Positions 38,766 to 47,755 of a DNA stretch of 54,679 bases are shown piece by piece. The stretch lies in NCBI GenBank assembly GCA_026989135.1, contig JALSJZ010000114.1:1-54679 (forward strand). Direction: 5' to 3'. Both the position numbers and the translations under genes were made by a program. The notes beneath the pieces were generated by a model that saw only the letters and a list, made by a program, of their open reading frames with translations, was not told the origin of the DNA and did no database searches. Position 1 is the first letter of the stretch; the number at the start of each line of letters is the position of its first letter. The DNA comes from Sedimenticola sp. (GTDB taxonomy: Bacteria; Pseudomonadota; Gammaproteobacteria; Chromatiales; Chromatiaceae).

Positions 38766-40240
38766 TGGAAAATAATATTAGCCTACTGTTGGTTGCAGTA
38801 CCGCTTATTGCCGCCCCTGTCGTAGCTGTTTTGCCCCGTGGTCGACTCCCATGGGCGGTCACTCTGGTGGTCACCTTTCTCTGTGCACTGTTTGCCAGCA
38901 TGCAGCTGTACGGGGTGCTCAGTGGCGGTCTGATCAGTTATGAGCTGGGCGGATGGGCGCCACCCTGGGGGATCGAATACCGCATTGATGCCGTCAATGC
39001 CTTTGTGGCACTGATTGTTGCAGGTATTGCGGCGGTTACGCTGCCCTATGCCCTGCTCAGCGTAGAGCAGGAGATCCCGGAAGAGCAGATCCCGCTGTTC
39101 TATAGCGCCATGCTGCTCTGCCTGACCGGCCTGCTGGGGATTACGCAGACCGGCGATATTTTTAATGTCTTTGTCTTCTTAGAGATATCATCACTCTCCT
39201 CGTATGCGCTGATCAGCCTGGGGAGAAAGCGGCAGGCGCTCACCTCTGCCTACCAATATCTGATTATGGGCACGGTTGGTGCCACCTTTTTCCTGATCGG
39301 TGTCGGGCTGATCTATTCACAAACCGGCACCTTGAATATGCAGGATCTGGCAGTGCGCCTGCCCGAGGTAGCTCACTTTAAAACCGTCAATACCGGCTTT
39401 GCCTTCATCATGATCGGTATCGCACTGAAGCTGGCACTGTTTCCATTGCATCTTTGGCTGCCCAATGCCTACACCTATGCCCCCTCAGTGGTAACGGTCT
39501 TCCTTGCCGCAACAGCGACCAAGGTTGCTCTTTATGTGATGTTGCGGGTGCTCTTCACCATTTTCCCGGATAGCTTTTTGTTGGCAGCACATGCCAGAGA
39601 ACTCTTTATCGTAGCGGGTATTGCCAGCATTATCATCGCGTCGGTCTACGCCATCTATCAGGAGGATGTCAAGCGGTTGCTGGCCTACTCCAGTGTGGCA
39701 CAGATTGGCTATATGGCGATGGGGATCGGGTTTGCATCTGCCACAGGTGTTACCGCTGCACTGATCCATCTTTTCAATCACTCGTTGATGAAAGGTGCTC
39801 TGTTCATGGCCGTTGGCGCCATTATCTATCGTATCGGTGCCTGCCGCATGAGAGATATTCATGGGTTGGGCAGGGCGATGCCATGGACCTTTGGCGCCAT
39901 TGTGATTGGCGGCTTGAGCCTCATCGGCGTGCCTGGCACGGCCGGATTTATCAGCAAATGGTATCTGGTAGCGGCGGCACTGGAACAGGAGGCCTGGATA
40001 TCTGTCGCAGTCATTCTGTTTGGCTCTCTGCTGGCAGTGGTCTATGTGGGCAAATTGATAGAGGCACTCTATTTCAAGCCCGTTACAGAGTCCGGTAAAT
40101 CTGTGACCGAGGCACCGCTGATGCTGTTGGCACCTACTTGGGTGCTGGTATTTGCCAATATCTATTTTGGTCTGGATACGGAGTTAACAGTGGGTGTTGC
40201 TGAAAAAGCGGCGGCCATTCTGGGGGTTGTGAACCCATGA
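38765..40240 (+). CDS. mnhD: Antiporter-like subunit 1, MrpD (NuoM/N-like)
   Basis: 491 residues, about 14 TM helices. Channel residues are intact: Glu140 (FVFLEISSLSSY, TM5), Lys222 (ALKLALFPLHLWLPNAY, TM7), Lys253 (ATATKVALYV, TM8) and Lys398 (GFISKWYLV, TM12), which match the essential Glu/Lys set of MrpD. It should carry protons, Na+ or both. It follows mnhC by a 1-base overlap and overlaps the next antiporter-like gene by 4 bases (ATGA, 40237-40240). Confidence 0.95.
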   Translation: MENNISLLLVAVPLIAAPVVAVLPRGRLPWAVTLVVTFLCALFASMQLYGVLSGGLISYELGGWAPPWGIEYRIDAVNAFVALIVAGIAAVTLPYALLSVEQEIPEEQIPLFYSAMLLCLTGLLGITQTGDIFNVFVFLEISSLSSYALISLGRKRQALTSAYQYLIMGTVGATFFLIGVGLIYSQTGTLNMQDLAVRLPEVAHFKTVNTGFAFIMIGIALKLALFPLHLWLPNAYTYAPSVVTVFLAATATKVALYVMLRVLFTIFPDSFLLAAHARELFIVAGIASIIIASVYAIYQEDVKRLLAYSSVAQIGYMAMGIGFASATGVTAALIHLFNHSLMKGALFMAVGAIIYRIGACRMRDIHGLGRAMPWTFGAIVIGGLSLIGVPGTAGFISKWYLVAAALEQEAWISVAVILFGSLLAVVYVGKLIEALYFKPVTESGKSVTEAPLMLLAPTWVLVFANIYFGLDTELTVGVAEKAAAILGVVNP

Positions 40241-41703
40241 GTGCAGAAACATTACTGCTGACCATTCTGCTGCTGCCTTTGGTCGGGGCTGTCGGTATCA
40301 TTGCCGCCCGGCATAACCCAAATATCAGAGAGGGGGTCACGCTGGTAACCGCCTCGCTCATCGCCATCCTGGTGCTGATCATGGCCTGCCGCTTCCTGGA
40401 TGGAGAGGCGTTCGCCTATACCGTGATGGAGCCTCTGCCCGGAGTCGCTATCGCCTTTGAGGTTGAGGCGCTGGGGATGCTGTTTGCGCTGATTGCGGGG
40501 CTATTGTGGGTGGTTACCTCTATCTACTCCATCGGCTACATGCGCAGCAATAATGAGCAGAATCAGACGCGGTTTTTTGCTGCATTTGCGGTCTCTATCG
40601 CTGCCACGATGGGCATTGCATTCTCTGCCAATCTGTTTACGCTGTTTCTCTTCTATGAGCTGTTGACGCTTGCCACCTATCCGCTGGTTGCCCATGCGGG
40701 CACCCCCGAGGCAAAGCGCGGCGGAAGGGTCTACCTCGGTATTTTGCTGGGGACATCCATTGGCTTCTTCCTGCTTGCAATCATGGTTACATGGGTGCTT
40801 ACCGGCAGTGTCGATTTTCAGGAGGGTGGCATCCTGGCGGGTCACATTGACCCGGCGTGGGCGGGTCTGCTCTATGCGTTCTTTCTGTTTGGTATCGGCA
40901 AGGCTGCGCTGATGCCCTTCCACCGCTGGCTGCCCGCAGCGATGGTGGCTCCTACCCCGGTGAGTGCGCTGCTGCACGCCGTGGCGGTGGTCAAGGCGGG
41001 TGTCTTCACCCTGCTCAAGGTGACCATCTATATCTTTGGCGGTGACTTTATCCTCTCCAATGATGTGACGGGTGGCCTGATCTGGGTGGCGGCAGCCACC
41101 ATACTGATTGCATCGCTGATTGCGATGACCAAAGATAACCTCAAGGCACGGCTTGCCTACTCTACAGTCAGTCAGCTGAGCTATATTGCACTGGGAGCGA
41201 TGCTGGCGAGCAAGACGGGTCTGATTGGTGCCTCGATGCATATTGCGATGCATGCCTTTGCAAAAATCACCCTCTTTTTTGCCGCCGGTGCCATCTATGT
41301 TGCCGCCCATAAAAAACTGGTCAGTGAGCTGAACGGGCTGGGTCGGGCGATGCCCATCACCTTTGCGGCGTTCTTTATTGGTACCTTGAGTATTATCGGG
41401 TTGCCACCGTTTGGCGGCATGTGGAGCAAGTGGTATCTCGGATTGGGTGCGGTCGAGACCGCGCAGCTGTTGTTACTTGCGGTGTTGATGATCAGCTCGC
41501 TGCTCAATATTATCTATCTGCTGCCTATCCCTATTCGCGCCTTTTTCAGCAAACCTGATAGCGGCGAACACTATACGCAGATAGCGGAAGCGCCAAAACC
41601 GATGCTGCTGGCGATGATTATCACCTCAACGGCCTGTGTGGTGCTGTTTTTCTACCCGGATACCTTCTACCAACTGGCAAGCCTGGCGGCTGGAGGCTCT
41701 TGA
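40237..41703 (+). CDS. Antiporter-like subunit 2 (NuoL/MrpA N-terminal-like)
   Basis: 488 residues, about 14 TM helices. TM5 Glu141 (FLFYELLTLATYPL), TM7 Lys222 (GKAALMPFHRWLPAAM), the His247-containing LLHAVAVVKAGVF with Lys253, and the TM12 Lys in GGMWSKWYLG. The stretch VAPTPVSALLHAVAVVKAGV is the NuoL/MrpA form, which differs from subunit 1 (APSVVTVFLAATATK). I read it as the N-terminal half of a split MrpA, with the C-terminal domains at 37398-38000. Whether it lacks the extra MrpA helices is inferred from length. Confidence 0.92.
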   Translation: MSAETLLLTILLLPLVGAVGIIAARHNPNIREGVTLVTASLIAILVLIMACRFLDGEAFAYTVMEPLPGVAIAFEVEALGMLFALIAGLLWVVTSIYSIGYMRSNNEQNQTRFFAAFAVSIAATMGIAFSANLFTLFLFYELLTLATYPLVAHAGTPEAKRGGRVYLGILLGTSIGFFLLAIMVTWVLTGSVDFQEGGILAGHIDPAWAGLLYAFFLFGIGKAALMPFHRWLPAAMVAPTPVSALLHAVAVVKAGVFTLLKVTIYIFGGDFILSNDVTGGLIWVAAATILIASLIAMTKDNLKARLAYSTVSQLSYIALGAMLASKTGLIGASMHIAMHAFAKITLFFAAGAIYVAAHKKLVSELNGLGRAMPITFAAFFIGTLSIIGLPPFGGMWSKWYLGLGAVETAQLLLLAVLMISSLLNIIYLLPIPIRAFFSKPDSGEHYTQIAEAPKPMLLAMIITSTACVVLFFYPDTFYQLASLAAGGS

Positions 41704-41704
41704 T

Positions 41705-41959
41705 ATGTCAGATGAAAACGAGAAAACATATCTCTTTGACAAGCCCGAAAATGTCGAGCGTCTGCTGAAGTGGTTTTATGGGGCCTGCATTCTGCTGGTG
41801 GTTGCTGATTTTGTTTTTCATCGCCACATTGGCTTTGGCTGGGAGGAGATCCCGGCTTTTTATGCCATTTATGGCTTCGTCGCTTGCGTGGTGTTGCTCA
41901 TCATCGCAAAGAAGATGCGCAAGATTGTGATGCGTAAGGAAAATTACTACGATGAGTGA
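41705..41959 (+). CDS. Small two-TM protein of the antiporter operon
   Basis: 84 residues. A charged N-terminus (MSDENEKTYLFDKPENVERL), two TM helices (WFYGACILLVVADFVF and AFYAIYGFVACVVLLIIAKK) and a basic tail. No known subunit is recognised. It starts 1 base after the previous stop and overlaps the next gene by 8 bases, so it belongs to the complex's operon and may be an assembly or stalk-like subunit. An in-frame ATG at 41636 lies inside the previous gene and is rejected. Confidence 0.85.
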   Translation: MSDENEKTYLFDKPENVERLLKWFYGACILLVVADFVFHRHIGFGWEEIPAFYAIYGFVACVVLLIIAKKMRKIVMRKENYYDE

Positions 41960-43646
41960 GTTGCCTCCCTTCGTTCTCTATTTTATTGCAGCACTGCTGG
42001 TAGCCGTCACCCGCGGCACTGTACGTCAGGTTATATTGCTGGCAACACCGCTCATCGCGGGTTTGCATCTGTGGTTTAACATTGATGCCGGGGTTATCGT
42101 CACTCACTCCATCATGAGTTATGAGTTGACTGCCATGCGGGCGGATAAACTGGGCCTGCTGTTTGCTTACCTGTTCTGTATCGCCAGCTTTATAGCGAGC
42201 ATATTCTCTCTCCATCTAAAAGATACAAAACAGCATGTCGCCGGGGTGATGTATGCGGGCAGTGCCGTGGGGGCGGTGCTTGCAGGCGATCTGATCACTC
42301 TGTTTATCTTTTGGGAGCTGTTGGCGGTAAGTTCGGTGTTTCTTATCTGGGCGCGCAGCAGTGAGCGGGCGTTCAAGGCCGGTATGCGTTATCTGGTCTT
42401 TCAGGTGCTGTCGGGGTTGTTGCTGCTGGCCGGTGCATTGGTCTATTACCACGATACCGGCTCGCTGGCATTTGACCACATTGGTCTGGATATGGGTGTC
42501 GCCGGTTGGTTGATCTTTATCGCTTTTGGTATTAAAGCTGCGTTCCCTTTTCTGCACGGCTGGCTTATCGATGGTTATCCTGAGGCGACCGTTACCGGCA
42601 TGGTATTTCTCACTGCCTTCTCCACCAAGGTTGCAGTCTATGCCCTGGCACGCGGATTTGCGGGTGAAGAGATTCTGGTCTATATCGGTGTCACCATGGC
42701 CTGCTTTCCGCTTTTTTATGCGGCGATTGAGAATGACCTGCGTAAGGTGCTTGCCTACTGCCTGATCAATCAGATGGGTTTTATGGTGACCGGCATAGGC
42801 ATTGGTACTGCCCTGGCGCTAAATGGTGTGGTTGCACATGCCTTTAGTCATGTGATCTATAAAGGATTGCTGTTTATGACTGTGGGTGCGGTGCTCTATC
42901 GGGCTGGTAGCATCAATGGTTCAGACCTTGGTGGGCTATACAAGTCCATGCCGAAAACCACCGTACTCGGCATAGTCGGGGCGCTTGCTATTGCATTCCC
43001 GCTGTTTAGCGGCTTTATCAGTAAGTCAATGGTGATGAGTGCGCTGATGTATGGGGATTACGGTTATCTGTGGCTGCTGATGCTGTTTGCCTCAGCCGGT
43101 GTGTTTCACCTTGCGGGGATCAAGGTTCCCTATTTTGCATTTTTCGCGCAAGATTCGGGCATTCGCACTGAAGAGGCACCCAGGAATATGCTGGTTGCCA
43201 TGAGCCTCGCTGCGGCGCTCTGTCTCTTTATCGGCATGCAGCCGCAATATCTCTATGCACTGCTGCCCTGGGAGGCGGAGTACTGGCCGTACGATGTCAC
43301 GCATGTTCTGGCTCAATTGCAGCTGCTCTTTTTCTCTGCGCTGGCCTTTGTCTGGTTGAATAAAAAGGGACTCTACCCGCTTGGGTTGCCCTCCGTGAAT
43401 CTGGATATGGAGTGGTTTTACCGCAAGCTGTTGCCTGTGGGCGTGCGACGGGCAGTGCTCTTTTTGCGCAGCGCAAAAGAGTCTGCCCTGACCGCAGTAA
43501 CAGTGCCTATGCAGGGTATTCAATCTGTCTTCTCTCAATCGTCAGTTGCCAAATACTATCTCTCGGAGAGCTGGCCTACCGGAAGCATGGTGTTCTGGAT
43601 CTCGATCATTCTTGCCGCCTATCTGCTGCTGGGCATCTTTGGGTAG
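41952..43646 (+). CDS. Antiporter-like subunit 3 (NuoM/MrpD-like, extended)
   Basis: 564 residues. Core of about 14 TM helices with TM5 Glu122 (LFIFWELLAVSSVF), TM7 Lys195 (FGIKAAFPFLHGWL), TM8 Lys226 (FSTKVAVYALARG) and a TM12 Lys (SGFISKSMVMSAL), so its ion path looks complete. After the core come about 100 residues with NLDMEWFYRKLLP, a segment often seen at the ends of MrpD/NuoL-like proteins in other operons, and a last TM (VFWISIILAAYLLLGIF). It is a third full channel unit in the locus. Last gene of the operon. Confidence 0.93.
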   Translation: MSELPPFVLYFIAALLVAVTRGTVRQVILLATPLIAGLHLWFNIDAGVIVTHSIMSYELTAMRADKLGLLFAYLFCIASFIASIFSLHLKDTKQHVAGVMYAGSAVGAVLAGDLITLFIFWELLAVSSVFLIWARSSERAFKAGMRYLVFQVLSGLLLLAGALVYYHDTGSLAFDHIGLDMGVAGWLIFIAFGIKAAFPFLHGWLIDGYPEATVTGMVFLTAFSTKVAVYALARGFAGEEILVYIGVTMACFPLFYAAIENDLRKVLAYCLINQMGFMVTGIGIGTALALNGVVAHAFSHVIYKGLLFMTVGAVLYRAGSINGSDLGGLYKSMPKTTVLGIVGALAIAFPLFSGFISKSMVMSALMYGDYGYLWLLMLFASAGVFHLAGIKVPYFAFFAQDSGIRTEEAPRNMLVAMSLAAALCLFIGMQPQYLYALLPWEAEYWPYDVTHVLAQLQLLFFSALAFVWLNKKGLYPLGLPSVNLDMEWFYRKLLPVGVRRAVLFLRSAKESALTAVTVPMQGIQSVFSQSSVAKYYLSESWPTGSMVFWISIILAAYLLLGIFG

Positions 43647-43727
43647 GCAATCTTAAGCGATTCTTGCTGTTGCCTTCGTAGAGCCAAAGGGCAGCGGCAG
43701 CTCAGCGAAGGTGACTCCAGTCGCCCT

Positions 43728-43758
43728 GCTAACGATTCAGGTTAGCGCCTTATTCCTT
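43728..43758 (+). terminator. Weak terminator-like hairpin after the antiporter operon
   Basis: GCTAAC (43728-43733) and GTTAGC (43741-43746) with a 7-base loop, then CCTTATTCCTTTTT. A 6-bp stem and interrupted T-run make it weak, so read-through into the SulP gene is possible. Confidence 0.35.
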
Positions 43759-43865
43759 TTTCGCATAAGCAGTCCGTATACCTAGATCTGCGTGTTATAT
43801 TAGAATAGCGGCTCCGCTATGCATTGCGCATAAATTGATTCTGGACGCCTGGCGAAAAAATAAAA

Positions 43866-45611
43866 ATGCACAAAGCCCCCCTCCCTTCGATCTGGCATCG
43901 CCTGTTTCCCTTCCTCTCCTGGGTGGGGGAGCTGCGGCAGACTGAGGTTCTGCGCGCAGACATCCTTGCCGGGATCACGGTTGCCCTGGTGCTTATTCCT
44001 CAATCTATGGCGTATGCGCAGCTTGCAGGGCTGCCGCCACACATGGGGCTTTACGCTGCTCTGTGGCCGACGGTTATCGCTGCGCTGTTTGGCTCTTCGC
44101 GGCAGCTCTCCACCGGGCCGGTAGCTGTCGTCTCACTGATGACCGCTACGGCACTGGAGCCTTTGGCCAGCATGGGCAGCGAAGGGTTTCTTGCCTATGC
44201 GGTGCTGCTTGCGCTGCTCGTCGGCCTGTTCCAGTTGGCTCTGGGCTTTTTACGTATGGGGGTGCTGGTCGATCTGCTCTCTCATCCTGTGGTGTTGGGC
44301 TTTACCAATGCGGCCGCCCTGATCATTGCCAGCTCGCAGCTTGGCAAGATATTTGGGGTCAATATTGCCAATGAAGATCAACATTATGAGACGGTGTGGA
44401 ATACCCTGGTTGCTGCGCTCATGCATACGCATGGCTTGACACTGCTGATGGCGCTGCTGGCCTTTGCCATTATCTTTGGCCTGATGAGATATGCGCCCAA
44501 GGTGCCTGCGATTGTAACCGCCGTTGCAGTAACCACCATGATATCGGCATCAACCGGATACATGGAGGCAGGCGGGCAGGTTGTAGGTGCTATTCCGGCA
44601 GGGCTGCCGGCATTGGTACTCCCGACATTCAACTGGGAAATCATCAGCCAGCTGCTCTCCTCTGCGGTGGTGATTGCCCTGATTGGCTTTATGGAGGCCA
44701 TATCCATCTCCAAGGCGATAGCGACCAGCACCCGGCAGCGGCTGGATGCAAACCAGCAGCTCATCGGCGAAGGCCTTGGAAATATTGCCTCCGGGCTCTC
44801 CTCCGGCTATCCGGTATCCGGCTCCTTCTCTCGTTCAGCTGTTAATATGAATGTGGGGGCCGTGACCGGTTTCTCTTCCATCGTCACCGGCCTTGTGGTG
44901 GCGATTGCACTGCTCTGGTTTACACCCGGTCTGTATCATCTGCCGCAAGCTACCCTGGCGGTTGTGATTGTGGTGGCGGTCGTTCGGCTGATCAAGATAG
45001 GCCCCTTCTTTCATATCTGGAAGGTGCATCGCCATGACGGGATTGTGGCGCTGGTGACCTTTGTCCTGACGCTGTTGCTGGCACCGCATCTGGATTACGG
45101 CATCATGGCCGGTGTTGGGCTCTCGCTGGTTCTGTTTCTCTACCGCACCATGCGCCCACGCTTCTCTATCCTGTCGCGTTATGTCGATGGCACCCTGCGT
45201 GATGTGGAGATCTATGATCTGCCGACCAGTGAACAGATCGCAATTATTCGTTATGATGGTGCCCTCTATTTTGCCAATGCAGGCTTCTTTGAAGATCAGG
45301 TTCTGGCCGTTGAGGCGGCAAATCCCAAGCTGCGTTTTATCATCATCGATGGCGGCGGTATCACCCAGATCGATGCCACGGGTGAAGAGACGCTCTATCA
45401 CCTGATCAGAAGGCTGCGTGATGCGGGTATTGAGGTGTTGATGGCGCGCTCAAAAAAGCAGATTATTGATACGCTGAGATATAATGAGGGGCTGATGGAG
45501 TCTCTGGGAGAGGAGCGTATCTTCCCCCGTATCAAATTTGCGCTGGATTATGCCTGGAAAAAACTGGGCGATAGCTACGATAACGCCAACTGTCCATTGC
45601 GGCGAAAATAG
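43866..45611 (+). CDS. SulP-family anion permease with STAS domain
   Basis: 581 residues. N-terminal SulP signature ILAGITVALVLIPQSMAYAQ with LAGLPPHMGLYAAL, about 12-14 TM helices, NIASGLSSGYPVSGSFSRSA in the core, and a C-terminal cytoplasmic STAS domain (about 440-560). Members carry sulfate, bicarbonate (cyanobacterial BicA) or dicarboxylates, some with Na+ and some with H+; the ion cannot be decided from sequence. The gene follows the Mrp-like operon by 219 bases on the same strand, so a Na+-driven bicarbonate symporter fed by the antiporter is my favoured reading. Weak ribosome site. Confidence 0.94.
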   Translation: MHKAPLPSIWHRLFPFLSWVGELRQTEVLRADILAGITVALVLIPQSMAYAQLAGLPPHMGLYAALWPTVIAALFGSSRQLSTGPVAVVSLMTATALEPLASMGSEGFLAYAVLLALLVGLFQLALGFLRMGVLVDLLSHPVVLGFTNAAALIIASSQLGKIFGVNIANEDQHYETVWNTLVAALMHTHGLTLLMALLAFAIIFGLMRYAPKVPAIVTAVAVTTMISASTGYMEAGGQVVGAIPAGLPALVLPTFNWEIISQLLSSAVVIALIGFMEAISISKAIATSTRQRLDANQQLIGEGLGNIASGLSSGYPVSGSFSRSAVNMNVGAVTGFSSIVTGLVVAIALLWFTPGLYHLPQATLAVVIVVAVVRLIKIGPFFHIWKVHRHDGIVALVTFVLTLLLAPHLDYGIMAGVGLSLVLFLYRTMRPRFSILSRYVDGTLRDVEIYDLPTSEQIAIIRYDGALYFANAGFFEDQVLAVEAANPKLRFIIIDGGGITQIDATGEETLYHLIRRLRDAGIEVLMARSKKQIIDTLRYNEGLMESLGEERIFPRIKFALDYAWKKLGDSYDNANCPLRRK

Positions 45612-45751
45612 GTCTGGGCGCTGGGCCGACAAATGTGTAAAGTTTTGATGAAATCCTGTACTATTCGGCACCCCTGCAGCCTGCTCTCTGGGCTGCGCAG
45701 GTGCAATTGCTGCCTTCGATTTAGTTACTGTAAGCCTTTCTACTCTATGCC

Positions 45752-46939
45752 ATGAACTCTATAGACGCCAAAGCGGCACGAATCAAACCCTTTAGCTCGA
45801 CCCCGCGTACCTTGATGGGGCCTGGGCCATCTGAACTTCATCCCCGTGTGCTGACAGCCATGGCGCAGCCGACGATCGGCCATCTGGATCCGGTCTTTAT
45901 TGATCTGATGGATGAGATCAAGGTGCTGTTGCAATATGCCTTTCAGACAGAAAATGCGGCAACCTTTCCGCTCTCGGCTCCTGGGTCGGCGGGTATGGAG
46001 GCCTGCTTTGCCAATCTGGTGGAGCCGGGTGACCAGGTCATTGTCTGCCAGAACGGTCTGTTTGGCGGCCGCATGAAGGAGAATGTGGAGCGCTGTGGCG
46101 GCATACCGATTATGGTGGAGGATGAGTGGGGTTCGGCGGTTGATCCGGAAAAGGTAGAGGCGGCACTGAGTACCCATCCTGAGACAAAGATCCTCGCCTT
46201 TGTGCATGCCGAGACCTCTACCGGGGTCGAGTCTGATGCAAGAACCCTGGCCGATCTGGCCATTCAGCACGGTTGTCTGACACTGGTCGATACTGTCACT
46301 TCACTGGGCGGGTCGCCCGTTCTGGTGGATGAGTGGGAGCTTGATGCGGTCTATTCCGGTTCGCAGAAGTGCCTCTCCTGCGCGCCGGGCCTCTCCCCCA
46401 TCACCTTTAGTGAACGTGCCTTGGAGAAGGTTAAAAATCGCCGTAGTAAGGTGCAGAGCTGGTTTATGGATCTGAACCTGATGATGGGCTATTGGGGCAA
46501 GGGCAGGCGCAGGGCCTACCACCACACCGCGCCGGTCAATGCGCTGTTTGGCCTGCATGAGGCGCTGCTGATGCTGAGGGAGGAGGGGCTGGAGAATGCC
46601 TGGGATCGCCATCTGCGTCACCATCTTGTGCTGCGGGACGGTTTGGCATCGCTGGGTATCGAGTTTCTGGTGCGCAAGGATTGGCGTCTTCCGCAGTTGA
46701 ATGTCGTGCGTGTGCCCGAGGCGCTGAATGATGCTTCGGTACGAGCCGATCTATTAAAATATTACAATCTGGAGATTGGCGCAGGCCTGGGGCCATTGCA
46801 AGGAGATGTCTGGCGTATTGGCCTGATGGGTTACAGCAGCCGCCCGGAGAATGTCCTGCTCTGCGTGGGTGCGCTGGAGTCGTTGCTGAAGACCTGTAGC
46901 GCCCTTGCCACTGTGCATAAAACACTGGAGAACAGATAG
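45752..46939 (+). CDS. Class V aminotransferase (alanine/serine-glyoxylate type)
   Basis: 395 residues, PLP-dependent. LMGPGPSELHPRVL, LSAPGSAGMEACFANLV, VHAETSTGVESDA, LVDTVTSLGGSPV and the PLP lysine in YSGSQKCLSCAPGLSP. The family transfers an amino group from alanine or serine to glyoxylate to make glycine, the detoxification step of RuBisCO's oxygenase product. The exact donor is not decided. It is 0 bases from rhdA, so co-transcribed with rhdA and psd. Confidence 0.93.
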   Translation: MNSIDAKAARIKPFSSTPRTLMGPGPSELHPRVLTAMAQPTIGHLDPVFIDLMDEIKVLLQYAFQTENAATFPLSAPGSAGMEACFANLVEPGDQVIVCQNGLFGGRMKENVERCGGIPIMVEDEWGSAVDPEKVEAALSTHPETKILAFVHAETSTGVESDARTLADLAIQHGCLTLVDTVTSLGGSPVLVDEWELDAVYSGSQKCLSCAPGLSPITFSERALEKVKNRRSKVQSWFMDLNLMMGYWGKGRRRAYHHTAPVNALFGLHEALLMLREEGLENAWDRHLRHHLVLRDGLASLGIEFLVRKDWRLPQLNVVRVPEALNDASVRADLLKYYNLEIGAGLGPLQGDVWRIGLMGYSSRPENVLLCVGALESLLKTCSALATVHKTLENR

Positions 46940-47755
46940 ATGTCCGCGCTTGATCTGCCTTTGATCGTTGAAGTCGATGAGTTGGCCGGGTTGCTGGGTA
47001 GTGAGGGCCTGCTGCTGGTCGATCTCTGCCAGGCTCCTACCTATAAGCAGTACCATATTCCGGGTGCTGTGCATATTGAATATGGACAGATCATTGCAGC
47101 CAGGCCGCCCGTGCATGGTCTGGTGCCTGAGTGTGCAGATTTAGAACAGCTTTTTGGCGCTATCGGTATCAGTAATGAGACCCATGTGGTGGCCTATGAT
47201 GATGAAGGTGGAGGTAAGGCGGCGCGCCTGCTGTGGACGCTGGAGATCATGGGGCATCAGCGGATGTCGATGTTGAACGGTGGGCTCTATGCCTGGGCGA
47301 ATGATGGTCATCAGCTGGATGCCGGGGTGGTAGAGGCCATCCCCGCCACCTTTGTCGGCCACTACTCGGCACGACCCATTGCCGAGACGGACTATATCTT
47401 GCAGCATCTGCAGGATGATGATGTCGTGCTGATCGATGCCCGCAGCAGGGATGAGTATATTGGACGCCAGGTGATGGCCAGTCGTGGTGGGCATATTCCG
47501 GGCGCAAAGCATTGGGATTGGCAGGAGATCATGGATCCACTCAACAACCAGCGTTTCAAAGGCCGGGGTGAGCTGGAGCAGGCGCTGGCCGAACGCGGCA
47601 TCACACCCAGCAAGCAGGTGATCACCTATTGCCAGACAAACCACCGCTCATCGCTCACCTATATTGCGCTTAAATCCCTGGGATATACGCAGGTGAAAAG
47701 CTATCCTGGCTCCTGGTCTGATTGGGGCAATAGAGACGATACCCCGGTTGAGTGA
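46940..47755 (+). CDS. rhdA: Thiosulfate:cyanide sulfurtransferase (rhodanese, RhdA type)
   Basis: 271 residues, the same length as Azotobacter RhdA. Two rhodanese domains; the C-terminal one has the active cysteine in TYCQTNHRSSL, close to the RhdA loop CQTHHRS and unlike the CRKGVT or CGSGVT loops of other groups. It transfers sulfane sulfur from thiosulfate to a thiophilic acceptor. GGAG precedes the ATG. rhdA next to psd is a conserved pairing in Pseudomonas and relatives. Overlaps psd by 1 base. Confidence 0.93.
   Translation: MSALDLPLIVEVDELAGLLGSEGLLLVDLCQAPTYKQYHIPGAVHIEYGQIIAARPPVHGLVPECADLEQLFGAIGISNETHVVAYDDEGGGKAARLLWTLEIMGHQRMSMLNGGLYAWANDGHQLDAGVVEAIPATFVGHYSARPIAETDYILQHLQDDDVVLIDARSRDEYIGRQVMASRGGHIPGAKHWDWQEIMDPLNNQRFKGRGELEQALAERGITPSKQVITYCQTNHRSSLTYIALKSLGYTQVKSYPGSWSDWGNRDDTPVE

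Noticed and set aside
40501-41310. 269-codon open frame antisense to antiporter-like subunit 2
   Set aside because: Same artefact; the sense strand keeps all catalytic motifs.
45673-45701. GCAGCC / GGCTGC hairpin before the aminotransferase gene as an attenuator or terminator
   Set aside because: Short stem, no T-run, no supporting leader; may be chance.
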